Notes: a model not told the origin generated them from the sequence alone. A stretch of 60,824 bases of DNA from Bacteroidales bacterium (GCA_018004645.1 JAGNBV010000006.1:1-60824), one strand, 5' to 3'. Positions 1-9,007 are shown, counted from the stretch's first letter. Program-made: numbers and translations.

Positions 1-59
1 CTTTCCTGCCACTGCTCAACCATGCCGAACATCACGGCTTTCTTCTCTTGTTTGGTCAT
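1..59 (-). CDS. IS66 TnpA-like accessory protein, N-terminal fragment cut by the window edge
   Basis: An ATG at 59-57 on the minus strand opens a frame reading MTKQEKKAVMFGMVEQWQE, which runs off the left edge. This short N-terminus fits the TnpA-type accessory proteins of IS66 elements, which usually begin with a charged stretch followed by a motif like M..LVEQW..SG.S...FC. The position just inside an IS66-like terminal repeat supports the call. Only 19 residues are visible, so the family assignment rests on the motif and the context. Whether the element is intact cannot be known here. Confidence 0.5.
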   Translation of the reverse strand, partial: MTKQEKKAVMFGMVEQWQE

Positions 60-131
60 GATTTTTTTGACCGCAAGTTGCGTATCTTTGCTCAGGCGGG
101 CAAGATGTAGTTTGCCGGAGGGTTACGCTTA
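1..131 (-). mobile_element. Edge of an IS66-family-like insertion sequence (partial)
   Basis: The minus strand starts with TAAGCGTAACCCTCCGG at about position 131, which resembles the GTAAGCG-type terminal inverted repeat of IS66 elements. About 70 bases further in it opens a reading frame like the first IS66 accessory gene. The rest of the element lies left of the window, so the other end and the 8-bp target duplication typical of the family cannot be checked. The boundary at 131 is inferred and could be off by one or two bases. Confidence 0.55.
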
Positions 132-184
132 TTGAGAATTATCAAAAAAATTTATTGAAATCCGGCACTTTTGGAATTAAAATT

Positions 185-192
185 TATCTTTG
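185..192 (+). promoter_or_regulatory. Bacteroidota -7 element for the acyltransferase gene
   Basis: TATCTTTG matches the TAnnTTTG consensus 43 bases before the ATG at 236. It lies just outside the IS66 edge. No clear -33 TTG is seen at the usual spacing. Confidence 0.45.
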
Positions 193-235
193 AATTCATA
201 AAATTCCAAATCACAGAAAAAACAGGATTATCCGG

Positions 236-1174
236 ATGATCAAATACCTGCCATACAGCGAGATAAATAAAAATAAATGGGATGCCTGTATCGGAAATTC
301 TGTCAACGGGAATGTTTTTGCATACAGTTGGTACCTCGACAGTGCCTGCGAACGCTGGGACGCACTGGTAGAAGATGATTACAGCTTTGTGATGCCGCTG
401 CCCTGCCGGAAAAAGATGGGGTTCCTGTATATCTTTCCGCCTTCGCTTATCCAGCAACTGGGGGTTTTCTCAGCCAGTAATATCACATCGTCCAAAGTGG
501 AGGAATTCGTGAAGGCCATTCCGCCAAAATTCAAATATGCCGAGATCCTCCTGAACCACGGCAACCCTGTTGAAACGCTGAATATCACCCGGAGTCAGCA
601 TACCAACCTGGAACTTGACCTCAACAGGCCTTATTCCGAACTTCAGCGGTCTTATTCAGAGAACCTCCGCCGCAACCTGAAAAAAATACCCGCGAATTAT
701 TTCAGCATCAAACAGGAAGATACACTTGAAAATCTGATAACGATATTCAGAAACAACAGTGAAGCTAAAATAGGTACCCTGCCGCGCGACTTCTATGATG
801 TGCTGCGTAAGATTGCCGTGGCCGCCGGCAGACAAGCCTGCGGGGAGTTTTGGAATATTTACGCTGCCGGAGAATTGCAGGCAGGGATTTTTTTTGTTAA
901 AGGTTGCGGACGGGCTGTTTTTCTCTTCTCCGCCAGCACCGGCGCTGCAAAAAAACAGCATGTCATGCCGTATCTTATCGATTTTTTTATCAGGACCTAT
1001 GCCGGCAGCCAGCTGATACTGGATTTTGAAGGTTCGGACAATACAAGCCTTGCCCGTTTTTACCGCAGTTTTGGCGCCTCCGAAAGTAACTATCAAAAAA
1101 TTGAAGTCAGCACTTTTCCTGATTTTTTAATTAAAATCATAAAATCTGTGTTGAAAATCATTAATGTCCGATAA
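236..1174 (+). CDS. FemAB/GNAT-like acyltransferase
   Basis: This 312-residue soluble protein resembles the GNAT-fold proteins of the FemAB/BioF2-like group found in Bacteroidota. They carry two GNAT-like halves and are thought to transfer an aminoacyl or acyl group, but the substrate here is unknown. The N-terminus has the pattern N.NVFAYSWYLD, common in this group. The second half (about residues 170-295) reads as the catalytic GNAT fold and ends in the LDFEGSDN..LARFYRSFGA motif typical of these proteins. There is no signal peptide. The gene stands alone between the IS66 edge and upp. The family is fairly secure, the function is not. Confidence 0.7.
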   Translation: MIKYLPYSEINKNKWDACIGNSVNGNVFAYSWYLDSACERWDALVEDDYSFVMPLPCRKKMGFLYIFPPSLIQQLGVFSASNITSSKVEEFVKAIPPKFKYAEILLNHGNPVETLNITRSQHTNLELDLNRPYSELQRSYSENLRRNLKKIPANYFSIKQEDTLENLITIFRNNSEAKIGTLPRDFYDVLRKIAVAAGRQACGEFWNIYAAGELQAGIFFVKGCGRAVFLFSASTGAAKKQHVMPYLIDFFIRTYAGSQLILDFEGSDNTSLARFYRSFGASESNYQKIEVSTFPDFLIKIIKSVLKIINVR

Positions 1175-1245
1175 AAATTAAACTTGTAATAAAGGATGTA
1201 AATAAAAGTATCCGTTTTTTTCCTCGGTCCTAAAGGAAGAATTGA

Positions 1246-1303
1246 TTTTCAGCAATTTACATCCGCCAATTGGCGGATAAGAGGTAAAATAAATTGCTGA
1301 AAA
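1246..1303. repeat. Nested inverted repeat between the acyltransferase gene and upp
   Basis: Two perfect symmetries are nested. The outer arms TTTTCAGCAATTTA (1246-1259) and TAAATTGCTGAAAA (1290-1303) are exact reverse complements. Between them lies the 18-base perfect palindrome ATCCGCCAATTGGCGGAT (1261-1278). The structure could form a cruciform or a long RNA hairpin. It has no T-run, so it is not a standard terminator; a small mobile palindromic repeat is the likelier reading. Confidence 0.8.
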
Positions 1304-1413
1304 GTAATTCACCCTTTGCTAAAAACATACCCCTATTGAATAAACATCCACGCAAAACCTCATTCCATTATGGCTTTTCATCAATTATTCAGATTTTTAT
1401 CGGACAATAGTGG

Positions 1414-1440
1414 TTGAAAATAAAAAATAAATTACTTTAG
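1414..1440 (+). promoter_or_regulatory. Probable upp promoter
   Basis: TTG at 1414-1416 is followed after 16 bases by TACTTTAG (1433-1440), one mismatch from TAnnTTTG. It lies 22 bases before the upp ATG. The layout fits a Bacteroidota -33/-7 promoter. Confidence 0.45.
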
Positions 1441-1462
1441 CAAAGAAATAATACTTATTCCC

Positions 1463-2113
1463 ATGGTAAGAAACTTAGGAGCAGAAAATTCTCTTGTAAA
1501 TCAATACGTGGCTGAGATACGCGATGCTGAAATACAAAAAGACAGCATGCGTTTCCGCCGTAATTTCGAACGCCTGGGCGAGATCGTAGCTTATGAAATC
1601 AGCAAGGAGCTTGAATACGAGAAAAAAGAAATCGTTACACCCCTTGGTGTGGCCGAGGTTCCCGTATTGAAAAAATATCCGGTGCTGGCTACTATTCTTC
1701 GTGCCGGACTGCCGCTGCATCAGGGCCTGCTTAATTTTTTCGACGGTTCGGAAAACGCTTTTGTTTCGGCTTACCGCTACCATTATAAAGACGGGCAGTT
1801 TGATATCCGCGTGGAATATACGTCCAGCCCCGACCTCAACGACAAGGTGCTCATCCTGGCCGATCCCATGCTGGCCACCGGGGCTTCGCTGGTACTCACC
1901 CATAAGGCGCTGCTCGAAAAAGGCAAACCTACCCATACCCACATAGTCGCCATCATAGCCAGCTTCCAGGGCGTGGAGTATATCAAGAAGAATTTCCTGT
2001 CAAAAAATACCACCTTATGGGTTGGCGCCATTGATGACGAGCTGACAGCTCAGGCTTATATCGTTCCCGGACTTGGCGATGCCGGCGATCTGGCCTATGG
2101 AGTAAAAATTTAA
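1463..2113 (+). CDS. upp: Uracil phosphoribosyltransferase
   Basis: Upp salvages uracil, making UMP from uracil and PRPP in the cytoplasm. The 216-residue length is usual for the family. The PRPP-binding loop is seen as ILADPMLATGAS at about residues 129-140. The C-terminal uracil-binding signature is present as YIVPGLGDAGDLAYG. Family features such as the LRAGLPLHQGLL segment (about residues 79-90) are intact. The ATG at 1463 sits just after a plausible promoter. The gene is likely monocistronic or read through into the membrane protein 68 bases downstream. Confidence 0.97.
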   Translation: MVRNLGAENSLVNQYVAEIRDAEIQKDSMRFRRNFERLGEIVAYEISKELEYEKKEIVTPLGVAEVPVLKKYPVLATILRAGLPLHQGLLNFFDGSENAFVSAYRYHYKDGQFDIRVEYTSSPDLNDKVLILADPMLATGASLVLTHKALLEKGKPTHTHIVAIIASFQGVEYIKKNFLSKNTTLWVGAIDDELTAQAYIVPGLGDAGDLAYGVKI

Positions 2114-2181
2114 TATTTCTCTTGTTTATCTTCAGATGTTTTCATAATTTTGTCTTGAAATTATAGTTTTTTATCATTAAA

Positions 2182-2703
2182 ATGACTCTTCTCCTCTCAC
2201 TGCTACAAGTCGATACATTTTTCAAGGTAATACAAATAGTGGTGCTGAGCATTGCAAAGCTGATCTTTGCACCTCCCTTGTCGCTCGAAATGGGATTGGG
2301 TTACTTTGAAACGGTAGCTATTACTGCTATCAGCGGCATCATAGGGATATTCCTATTTTACCATTTAAGTGGCCTTATCATCAGATTTTACAAAAGAAAA
2401 ATAAGGCCTTATTTCCGCCGGATTTTCGCCACAAAAAACACGGCAGCCTCAGCAGGAAATAATACGTCAGGACTCGCCACCAGCGATAAAAATTCAAAAT
2501 GGCAAATGAAAACTTACGTGAAAAAAGTACGTAATAAATGGGGGCTTTACGGCATCTGTATGTTTACACTGATTGCGATACCTCTGGTTTCATTTTTTGC
2601 CAACAAGTATTACCACAAAAACAAATATACGCTGGTATATCTCAGCGCTTCAGTGGTAATCTGGTCTTTTGTTGTTACTACGGTATATTTCTTTGCCTTT
2701 TAA
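2182..2703 (+). CDS. Small membrane protein of unknown function
   Basis: A 173-residue protein with a hydrophobic N-terminal stretch (about residues 1-35), a second helix at about 45-70, a basic linker (FYKRKIRPYFRR) and two C-terminal helices, one about 126-140 and one at the end. The helix and loop order suggests an inner-membrane protein with a cytoplasmic basic loop. It recalls small export-type or DedA-like membrane proteins, but no diagnostic motif was recognised. It follows upp in the same direction and runs almost into the convergent ABC-F gene, 11 bases away. Confidence 0.65.
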   Translation: MTLLLSLLQVDTFFKVIQIVVLSIAKLIFAPPLSLEMGLGYFETVAITAISGIIGIFLFYHLSGLIIRFYKRKIRPYFRRIFATKNTAASAGNNTSGLATSDKNSKWQMKTYVKKVRNKWGLYGICMFTLIAIPLVSFFANKYYHKNKYTLVYLSASVVIWSFVVTTVYFFAF

Positions 2704-2714
2704 AATCAGGCCCT

Positions 2715-4667
2715 TCAGGTATTTTTGGCGTTGAGTTCATCCAGTTCCCTGTTTAACTCCTCCCACTTATCTATTTCGTCTTTCAGCTGACTTTTGAATT
2801 TTTGATAATTATCAAATATTTCTTTATCATTCAGGGCTTCTTTATATTTTTCGGGGTCTGTAAGCACCTTATCCAATCCGGCAATTTCTGCTTCGAGTTT
2901 TTCGATATGCTGTTCAGCCAGGGTAATTTTGTTAACCAGCTTGCGTTGTTCGCGTTCAAAATCCTTTTTCTTTTCGCGGTTCAGCTTATTATCCGAAATG
3001 GCCGGTTTATTGGCGGCCGGCACTTTTCCCTGCACATTTCGCTCCAGTTCTTTGAGTGAAGAGATCTTTTTGGCATCCAGAAAATAGTAAATATCGCCGA
3101 TGTACTCTTTTATGGTTTTGTTTTTGAATTCATAGACCTTGTTGGTAAGGCCTTGCAGAAAATCACGGTCGTGCGAAACAATAATCAGGGTGCCGTCGAA
3201 ACGGATCAACGCGTTTTTCAAAATGTCTTTTGAAACCATATCGAGATGGTTGGTAGGCTCGTCGAGCACCAGCAAATTAACAGGCGACAACAACATCTTA
3301 GCCAGAGCCAGCCGTGATTTTTCACCGCCCGACAGCACTTTTACCTTTTTGTCGATAGTATCGCCTCCAAAAAGAAAACTGCCGAGCAAGGCCCTGATTT
3401 TAGGCCTGATATCGCCCACAGCCACTTCGTCGATGGTCTGAAAAACTGTTTTTTCACCATCCAGCATTTCGGTTTGATTCTGGGCATAATACCCGGGGAT
3501 AATATTGTGACCAAGAAGTATCTTGCCTGTATATTCAATTTGGTTCAGCAACATCTTTACCAGGGTGGTTTTTCCTTCGCCGTTGCGTCCTACAAACGCT
3601 ATTTTCTCACCCCGTGGCACCAGGAGGTCAACATCCTTCAAAATTAGTTTCTCACCGTAACTTTTCGACACTTTGTCGGCCTGCACGCTCACTCTGCCTG
3701 AAGGTGGCGCCGGAGGAAACAAAAATCTGATGGCCGAAGCATCTGTTTCATCAATTTCCACCATCTCCATTTTTTCGAGCATTTTCACTCTCGACTGCAC
3801 CTGCCTGGCCTTGGTGGCCTTGTAACGGAAACGTGTGATAAACCGCTCGATCTGCTCAATCTGCTTCTGCTGATTATTATAGGTGGCTATCTGGCTTTCA
3901 ATGCGTTCTTCGCGCATCTCCACATAATCAGAATACGAAGCTTTGTAGTCATAAATTTTACCCAAAGAAATTTCGACGGTTCTCCGGGTAACATTATCAA
4001 GAAAAGCCCTGTCGTGCGACACCACGATGACAGCGCCTTTATAAGACTGCAAAAAATCCTCCATCCACTGTATTGATTCAATGTCCAGATGGTTGGTAGG
4101 TTCGTCAAGCAAGAGCAGCGAGGGCTGTTTTAAAAGCAGTTTGGCAATTTCGACACGCATTTTCCATCCGCCGCTAAATTCGGTAAGGTAGCGTCCAAAA
4201 TCACCGGGTTCGAAGCCCAGGCCGGTCAGCACCTTTTCCACATCAGCCTGGATAGTGTCGCCGCCAAGTATTTTATACTGCTCGCTGGCCCGGTTAAGTT
4301 TATCCACCAGGGCGTCGTATGCTGCCGTGTTGAAATCGGTGAAATTTGCCAGCTCTTCTGTGAGTTGTTTTATTTTTTTGCCAATATTTCTTACTTCGTC
4401 GAAAGCCGTCAGGGTTTCTTCCATAACGGTTTTAACACTGTCGGTAACCAATTCCTGAGGCAAATAGCCTATGGTGGTTCCGGATGGGTAGGCCACCGAA
4501 CCCTTTTCGGGTTCCATCAGGCCTGCAAAGATCTTCAGCAGGGTGGTTTTGCCTGCACCGTTCTTGCCTACCAGCCCTATCCTGTCGCGGTCGTTGACAA
4601 TAAATGAAACATTATCAAAAAGATATTCTCCCGTGAAATGTACCGAAATCTGGTTGACTGAAATCAT
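2715..4667 (-). CDS. ABC-F family ATPase (translation factor type)
   Basis: A cytosolic protein with two ABC ATPase domains and no membrane segments, as in ABC-F proteins that act on the ribosome. Walker A motifs are GKNGAGKTT (about residues 34-42) and GRNGEGKTT in the second domain. The signature motifs are FSGGWKMRVEIAK and LSGGEKSRLALAK, each followed by the family's LLLLDEPTNHLD-type Walker B. A charged linker of the P-site-interaction type joins the domains. The last 80 residues form a predicted coiled coil, as in Uup-like members. Whether it is a housekeeping factor or a resistance protein cannot be told; no resistance signature is seen. Confidence 0.93.
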   Translation of the reverse strand: MISVNQISVHFTGEYLFDNVSFIVNDRDRIGLVGKNGAGKTTLLKIFAGLMEPEKGSVAYPSGTTIGYLPQELVTDSVKTVMEETLTAFDEVRNIGKKIKQLTEELANFTDFNTAAYDALVDKLNRASEQYKILGGDTIQADVEKVLTGLGFEPGDFGRYLTEFSGGWKMRVEIAKLLLKQPSLLLLDEPTNHLDIESIQWMEDFLQSYKGAVIVVSHDRAFLDNVTRRTVEISLGKIYDYKASYSDYVEMREERIESQIATYNNQQKQIEQIERFITRFRYKATKARQVQSRVKMLEKMEMVEIDETDASAIRFLFPPAPPSGRVSVQADKVSKSYGEKLILKDVDLLVPRGEKIAFVGRNGEGKTTLVKMLLNQIEYTGKILLGHNIIPGYYAQNQTEMLDGEKTVFQTIDEVAVGDIRPKIRALLGSFLFGGDTIDKKVKVLSGGEKSRLALAKMLLSPVNLLVLDEPTNHLDMVSKDILKNALIRFDGTLIIVSHDRDFLQGLTNKVYEFKNKTIKEYIGDIYYFLDAKKISSLKELERNVQGKVPAANKPAISDNKLNREKKKDFEREQRKLVNKITLAEQHIEKLEAEIAGLDKVLTDPEKYKEALNDKEIFDNYQKFKSQLKDEIDKWEELNRELDELNAKNT

Positions 4668-4688
4668 TTATTGCGCTGAATTTGGCCG

Positions 4689-4696
4689 CAAAAGTA
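4689..4696 (-). promoter_or_regulatory. -7 element for the ABC-F gene
   Basis: On the minus strand TACTTTTG, followed by C, matches TAnnTTTG exactly and lies 22 bases upstream of the ATG at 4667. Confidence 0.55.
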
Positions 4697-4717
4697 CGTT
4701 TTTCCGCGGACATAAAA

Positions 4718-4747
4718 AAGAGGCTGCCACAAATGCGGCAGCCTCTT
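4718..4747 (-). terminator. Intrinsic terminator of the 1090-residue T9SS cargo gene
   Basis: An 11-base perfect stem, AAGAGGCTGCC (4718-4728) with GGCAGCCTCTT (4737-4747), has an 8-base loop. Read on the minus strand it is followed by a T-run (4713-4719). It sits 21 bases past the stop codon at 4769. Confidence 0.85.
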
Positions 4748-4768
4748 CCCTATTTCGGCTATAAAAGG

Positions 4769-7700
4769 TTATTTAGCAATCATAAGCTTTTTAACCACAC
4801 TGCCTTTGGAGGTTTCTACTTTTACAAAGTAAATACCAGCGGTTAAGCCGGCAGTATTAACCGTAAATGTATTATCGTTGGCCTGTGCCCGATAAATCAC
4901 GGCGCCAATCGAGTTGGTGAGGGTTATCACCGATTCTCTTTCGGAACTAACTACCGTAAATTGATCGCTGGCAGGATTTGGCATAATCATCATATCAACA
5001 GCAGCATCATTTTCATCAACACCGGTAGTTTCAGTAATACTGATATCATCCAGGAAAAGATTATACATATCAGCGGCACTGTAGCACTGCCATCCCAGGT
5101 AATAAATGCCGTCGGCGGGTACGGTAAAGTTTCCGTTACCGGCCACATACGACGTGCTGACAATACCTGCATGATCATTGATTACTGTAGTAAGGGCGGC
5201 AGGATCATTGGCATTGCCGATGGCCACTTTAAGGTTTTCCGGGTAGGTGGCGCTGGCAACTTTATAATAATACTCCACATTATAAGTTTTTGAAGCTTCC
5301 AGGTTTATACAGGAGGTAATGAACCAGTCGTCAGCAGCAGCTGCTGTATTCCATGAATATACAATACAGGCGGGGCCATTGTTGCCATTGGAAGCTGAAA
5401 GATACCAGGTAGTCTGGTCGTTGTTATTGTCCACGATAGTTGTGCCTGCAAGACCTGCAGTCTGTTCAAAATCAATGGTATAAGGCACCGCGTTCGGAAC
5501 AATATTGGAAACGGTCAGTACCAGGGTGTCGTTAGCGGTATTCACATCACCAGTCAACATGGTGTACACGGCAATATCGTAATCGCCATCGGCAGATAAG
5601 TCGGCAGGAACGGCAAATGTAAAGGATACTGTTTGTCCCGAAGCAATCGGTCCGGGGATAACATCTGCAACGGCAGCGCCATTATTAATGGTATAGGCGA
5701 CAGGCAGGTTGGTGATCGAGTTTGCGCCAAAATTGGTAACTCTGATTTCAATATCTTCAGAAGCCAGGGTGCAGCTCGAATTCAGGTTGTCGATACCAGC
5801 AACCAGTGCATCGTTGGCGGGAACGGCTACCTGGAAAGGAATAGCAAAGCCGGTCATTTCCATGCCGTGCATCAAGGTGCCAACCAGTGTAGTGGATCCG
5901 GCAGAGAGGTCGACGATTCTCATTTCACCAGCACCCGAAGTGTTGTTATATGCAACCATGTAACAAATTCCGGTATTCTGGTCTATTTCCATATCCTGAG
6001 CATAGGCCACATCAAACCCGAGAGCGCCAACGATGGTAGCAGTACCCGTGGTTTTGTCGATAGAATAAAGGTTGTCGTCAGAATTGCTCACGGCATAAAG
6101 CTGACCTGCGGGGGTGCAGGCAAGATTAATCAATGAAGTGGCAGCGCAGGTACCTACCAGGGTAGGAGCGCCACTGGCAGGATTGATGGTGTATAAGTTG
6201 GTATTTGTGGAGCCATCATACGACACGCCATACAGGGTTGAGGTGGTTTGGTCGTAAGCTAATCCTGACAGATTCAGTCCAATATTTCCAACCACGGTGC
6301 GGTCGCCTGTCAGCGTATCAATTGTAACCAGGTTAAATTCAGTAGAAACAGCGCCATACCATTTATTCAGAGGTCCCCAGGAACCGGCCGTGAGGTAATT
6401 CATGCTTGACTGGTCGGCTAATGAAACCACGATCTGAGGATTCTGCAAATAGGTATAGGCAGGGCCTTCGGGTAAAGCTGCGCCGTCTGGGTCATAGGCA
6501 ACATATCCGTACACTTTGGTCAAATTCTGAACATCTACAATGGCGGTTATGGTATCATTGGCAGGCACCGAATCGGCTGCTAAAGTAGTATAAACCGTGA
6601 CGGTTTTATTGCCAAGCGTAGCCGTCCAGGAATCGAAGGTAACCTGCTGGGTAGCGCCCGGATTGAGGTTGGCGACATTTTTTGTGGAAGAATAACCACC
6701 GGTAATTGTCATGGTAACGGTAAAGGATGTCGGCATAGTGCTGTTATTTTGAACGGTTGCCAAAGGTGCAGTGGCGCCAACGCCAATAATCGGGGCCATA
6801 TCAATGCTGACAGGAGCTACATCCCACATATTCGAAACGGTAGTGGACAAGGTGTCATTCAGGGTGTTGCCATCAGCAGGATAAGAAGTATAAATCATAA
6901 TGTCATATACATGTCCTGGTATTGAGAAGTCATACGGCTGAGAAAAAGTAAAACTCATATCCGTATTCCCAGGCAAAGTTGCCCATAAGGTATCACGAAC
7001 CACAGCGCCACCATCAATAACATAATTTACAGGGATATTGGCATGTGCCACCGAATCAAAATTGCGGACAAGTACCCTGATAGAATCGGCATTTGTCAGG
7101 GTATCGGTACTTACCGGAGATTGCAGAGTGGTTACTCCCATGTCGTTTGCAGCAACACTAAGTTCCATTAATTCAAGTCCCCACAATTTACCATTTTGAG
7201 CAACACCAATCAGCGCAGCGGTATTGGGTACCACCTGATTGGAAATGCACAGGCCGCCGGCTGAGTTGTCCTGGGTAAGTCCTGTAACAACAGTTGCTAC
7301 ATCAAAAGTGACGGCGGTAGGTGCACCGGTAGCGATAGTAACCTGTGCCAGATCGTTCACGTTGGTAGTTGTCTGACGATATAACCACAAATACGGGCCG
7401 CCCGGTGTATAACCATCATATGCAGAGCCATAGATATCGGTTTGCAGGTGGGTAGTGGCCGGAATAGTATTCAACAGGGTACCGGTCATGCTGATCAACG
7501 AAAAATCGGTGTCCCAGTTGCCGCACCAAAAGCCATTATTTACAGGGTCATAAGCAATATGCCTGACAACGGTTCCTGCAGGGCAGGTAATTGTTCCAAC
7601 CAATGTGTTGGTCGAAAAATCCATTTTATAAATTATGTTCGAAGCACTGCCACCATAAAAATACTGGCCATCATAAGCCAGGTCTCTGATATTGCCGGCT

Positions 7701-8041
7701 CCTGTTATAGAGAAACTATCAACCAGAACACCGGTGAGGTTGTATTTGTAAAAAAGGTTGGCGTTCCAGCGGGTAACATAAAAAAACTGTCCGTCGGTTT
7801 CCACACCTGCAGTGCCGGTAGTAATAACAGGATATTCAAACAATAAATCAAACAATGCTTTTGGGCCATTCAATGAATTAACAAATCCGATGGTTGCACT
7901 GTTTTCGGCCTTGAGCGTCACGGGTTTAAATACACCGTTGGGGGCCGGGATTTTACTGCCTTTGCTTGTCTGCGAAAAGGCAAATGTGCTTGATATGGCT
8001 ACTATCAGGCACATACTCATCAATTTAGTAAATAGTTTCAT
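4769..8041 (-). CDS. Large secreted T9SS cargo with propeller, CARDB-like and choice-of-anchor J-like domains
   Basis: A 1090-residue exported protein. Residues 1-23 form a signal peptide ending in FAFSQ. Next come a propeller-like region (about 60-290), CARDB-like beta-sandwich repeats (about 290-520), a second propeller-like region (about 530-750), another CARDB-like unit (about 755-855) and a jelly-roll adhesin-like domain (about 860-1010, opening TIDFEQTAG). The last 75 residues are a type A T9SS sorting domain with MIMPNPASDQF and GIYFVKVETSKG motifs. It is therefore predicted to cross the outer membrane by T9SS and sit on the cell surface or be released. No enzyme motif is seen; binding or adhesion is an inference. 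Confidence 0.85.
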   Translation of the reverse strand: MKLFTKLMSMCLIVAISSTFAFSQTSKGSKIPAPNGVFKPVTLKAENSATIGFVNSLNGPKALFDLLFEYPVITTGTAGVETDGQFFYVTRWNANLFYKYNLTGVLVDSFSITGAGNIRDLAYDGQYFYGGSASNIIYKMDFSTNTLVGTITCPAGTVVRHIAYDPVNNGFWCGNWDTDFSLISMTGTLLNTIPATTHLQTDIYGSAYDGYTPGGPYLWLYRQTTTNVNDLAQVTIATGAPTAVTFDVATVVTGLTQDNSAGGLCISNQVVPNTAALIGVAQNGKLWGLELMELSVAANDMGVTTLQSPVSTDTLTNADSIRVLVRNFDSVAHANIPVNYVIDGGAVVRDTLWATLPGNTDMSFTFSQPYDFSIPGHVYDIMIYTSYPADGNTLNDTLSTTVSNMWDVAPVSIDMAPIIGVGATAPLATVQNNSTMPTSFTVTMTITGGYSSTKNVANLNPGATQQVTFDSWTATLGNKTVTVYTTLAADSVPANDTITAIVDVQNLTKVYGYVAYDPDGAALPEGPAYTYLQNPQIVVSLADQSSMNYLTAGSWGPLNKWYGAVSTEFNLVTIDTLTGDRTVVGNIGLNLSGLAYDQTTSTLYGVSYDGSTNTNLYTINPASGAPTLVGTCAATSLINLACTPAGQLYAVSNSDDNLYSIDKTTGTATIVGALGFDVAYAQDMEIDQNTGICYMVAYNNTSGAGEMRIVDLSAGSTTLVGTLMHGMEMTGFAIPFQVAVPANDALVAGIDNLNSSCTLASEDIEIRVTNFGANSITNLPVAYTINNGAAVADVIPGPIASGQTVSFTFAVPADLSADGDYDIAVYTMLTGDVNTANDTLVLTVSNIVPNAVPYTIDFEQTAGLAGTTIVDNNNDQTTWYLSASNGNNGPACIVYSWNTAAAADDWFITSCINLEASKTYNVEYYYKVASATYPENLKVAIGNANDPAALTTVINDHAGIVSTSYVAGNGNFTVPADGIYYLGWQCYSAADMYNLFLDDISITETTGVDENDAAVDMMIMPNPASDQFTVVSSERESVITLTNSIGAVIYRAQANDNTFTVNTAGLTAGIYFVKVETSKGSVVKKLMIAK

Positions 8042-8415
8042 AGTTTAGAATTTAAAATTTATTGTAAATTTTTGCAAAGCTATTACTTTTTCTCATTTTT
8101 CCCATAATAAATTATACCGAATAAAGAATTTATTCACAATAATCCCAGATTGAGCAATAGGAACGTAGTGAACTATTGCGCAGTGGGTGGCATCGTGCGC
8201 TGTATCTGCCTGCCCCGTAAACATAGTTGCGGGGGGTAATCCCGACTTAGAAAATGTTTCCGCTATGGCGGTATTACATTTTCTTTGTCGATTACGCATT
8301 AACGAATCAAATCATATATTATTGATTATTAGAAGATAATGATTGATTAGTCCTATTGCTACACGATAGAAATATTTAATGCGTAATATGGGGTAATGCA
8401 AATGTCAGGCATTCT
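8042..8415. repeat. 374-base intergenic stretch with paired inverted repeats
   Basis: No convincing gene is present. GCAATAGGA (8154-8162) is the exact reverse complement of TCCTATTGC (8351-8359), and the shorter GCAATAG also pairs with CTATTGC at 8173-8179. ATTACGCATTA (8291-8301) pairs exactly with TAATGCGTAAT (8377-8387). The stretch looks like the remains of a small non-autonomous element, but no matching ends or target duplication could be fixed. The promoter of the downstream minus-strand gene lies at 8075-8082. Confidence 0.5.
8075..8082 (-). promoter_or_regulatory. -7 element for the 1090-residue T9SS cargo gene
   Basis: TAGCTTTG on the minus strand, followed by C, matches TAnnTTTG and lies 34 bases before the ATG at 8041. 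Confidence 0.5.
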
Positions 8416-9006
8416 TTATAAAATTTTTTCCAGTTCGACATATAATTTCTGAGTAGGCAGGCCCATCACATTATAAAATGACCCTTCAATATGTTCGATA
8501 CCGGCAAACCCTATCCATTCCTGAGCGCCATAAGCGCCAGCCTTATCAAAAGGCTGATAATGATTCACATACCACAGAATCTCTTCGTCGCTGAGTGTGC
8601 GAAAACTAACTTTTGAACAGGCATGAAAGCAATGGATGGTTTTTTTTGTTTTGAGGCATACACCGGTGTAAACCTCATGGCATTTTCCTGACAACTGTTT
8701 TAACAAACTGATGGCATGCTCCTTATTTTCGGGCTTGCCTATGATGCAGCCATCAAGCCACACTATGGTATCGGCTGTAATAACAAGAGTTTTAGGGCCA
8801 AATTCGTCAGGATTATAAGCAGCTGATTTGAGTTCGGCAAGATATACAGGGATCTCCTCTCTTTGCAAATGTTCGGGGAAAGTCTCCCTGGTTTCGCGCA
8901 CCACTACTTCAAAATCAATGCCCAACCCTTTGAGCAGGCTATGGCGGCGCGGCGAGGCAGAAGCCAGTATGACACGGTAATCTTTTAATTTTTCGGGTAA
9001 CGTCAT
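8416..9006 (-). CDS. maf: Maf-family nucleotide pyrophosphatase
   Basis: Maf proteins hydrolyse non-canonical or methylated nucleoside triphosphates and have also been tied to septum formation. The signature SASPRR is at about residues 16-21, and the catalytic-region motif TADTIVWLDG..IGKP is near residue 78. The C-terminal GAYGAQEWIG..IEHIEGSFYNVMGLP block is also typical. A longer frame starts at 9051, but the ATG at 9006 gives a normal 196-residue protein and lies one base beyond the stop of the upstream UbiA gene. That spacing suggests translational coupling. The exact substrate class is not resolved. Confidence 0.93.
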   Translation of the reverse strand: MTLPEKLKDYRVILASASPRRHSLLKGLGIDFEVVVRETRETFPEHLQREEIPVYLAELKSAAYNPDEFGPKTLVITADTIVWLDGCIIGKPENKEHAISLLKQLSGKCHEVYTGVCLKTKKTIHCFHACSKVSFRTLSDEEILWYVNHYQPFDKAGAYGAQEWIGFAGIEHIEGSFYNVMGLPTQKLYVELEKIL

Positions 9007-9007
9007 A

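Noticed and set aside
8093..8299. 68-codon minus-strand frame in the inverted-repeat stretch
   Set aside because: It lies in repeat-like intergenic sequence and overlaps the inverted-repeat arms; no convincing protein features were seen. It could be a relic, but it is not supported as a gene.
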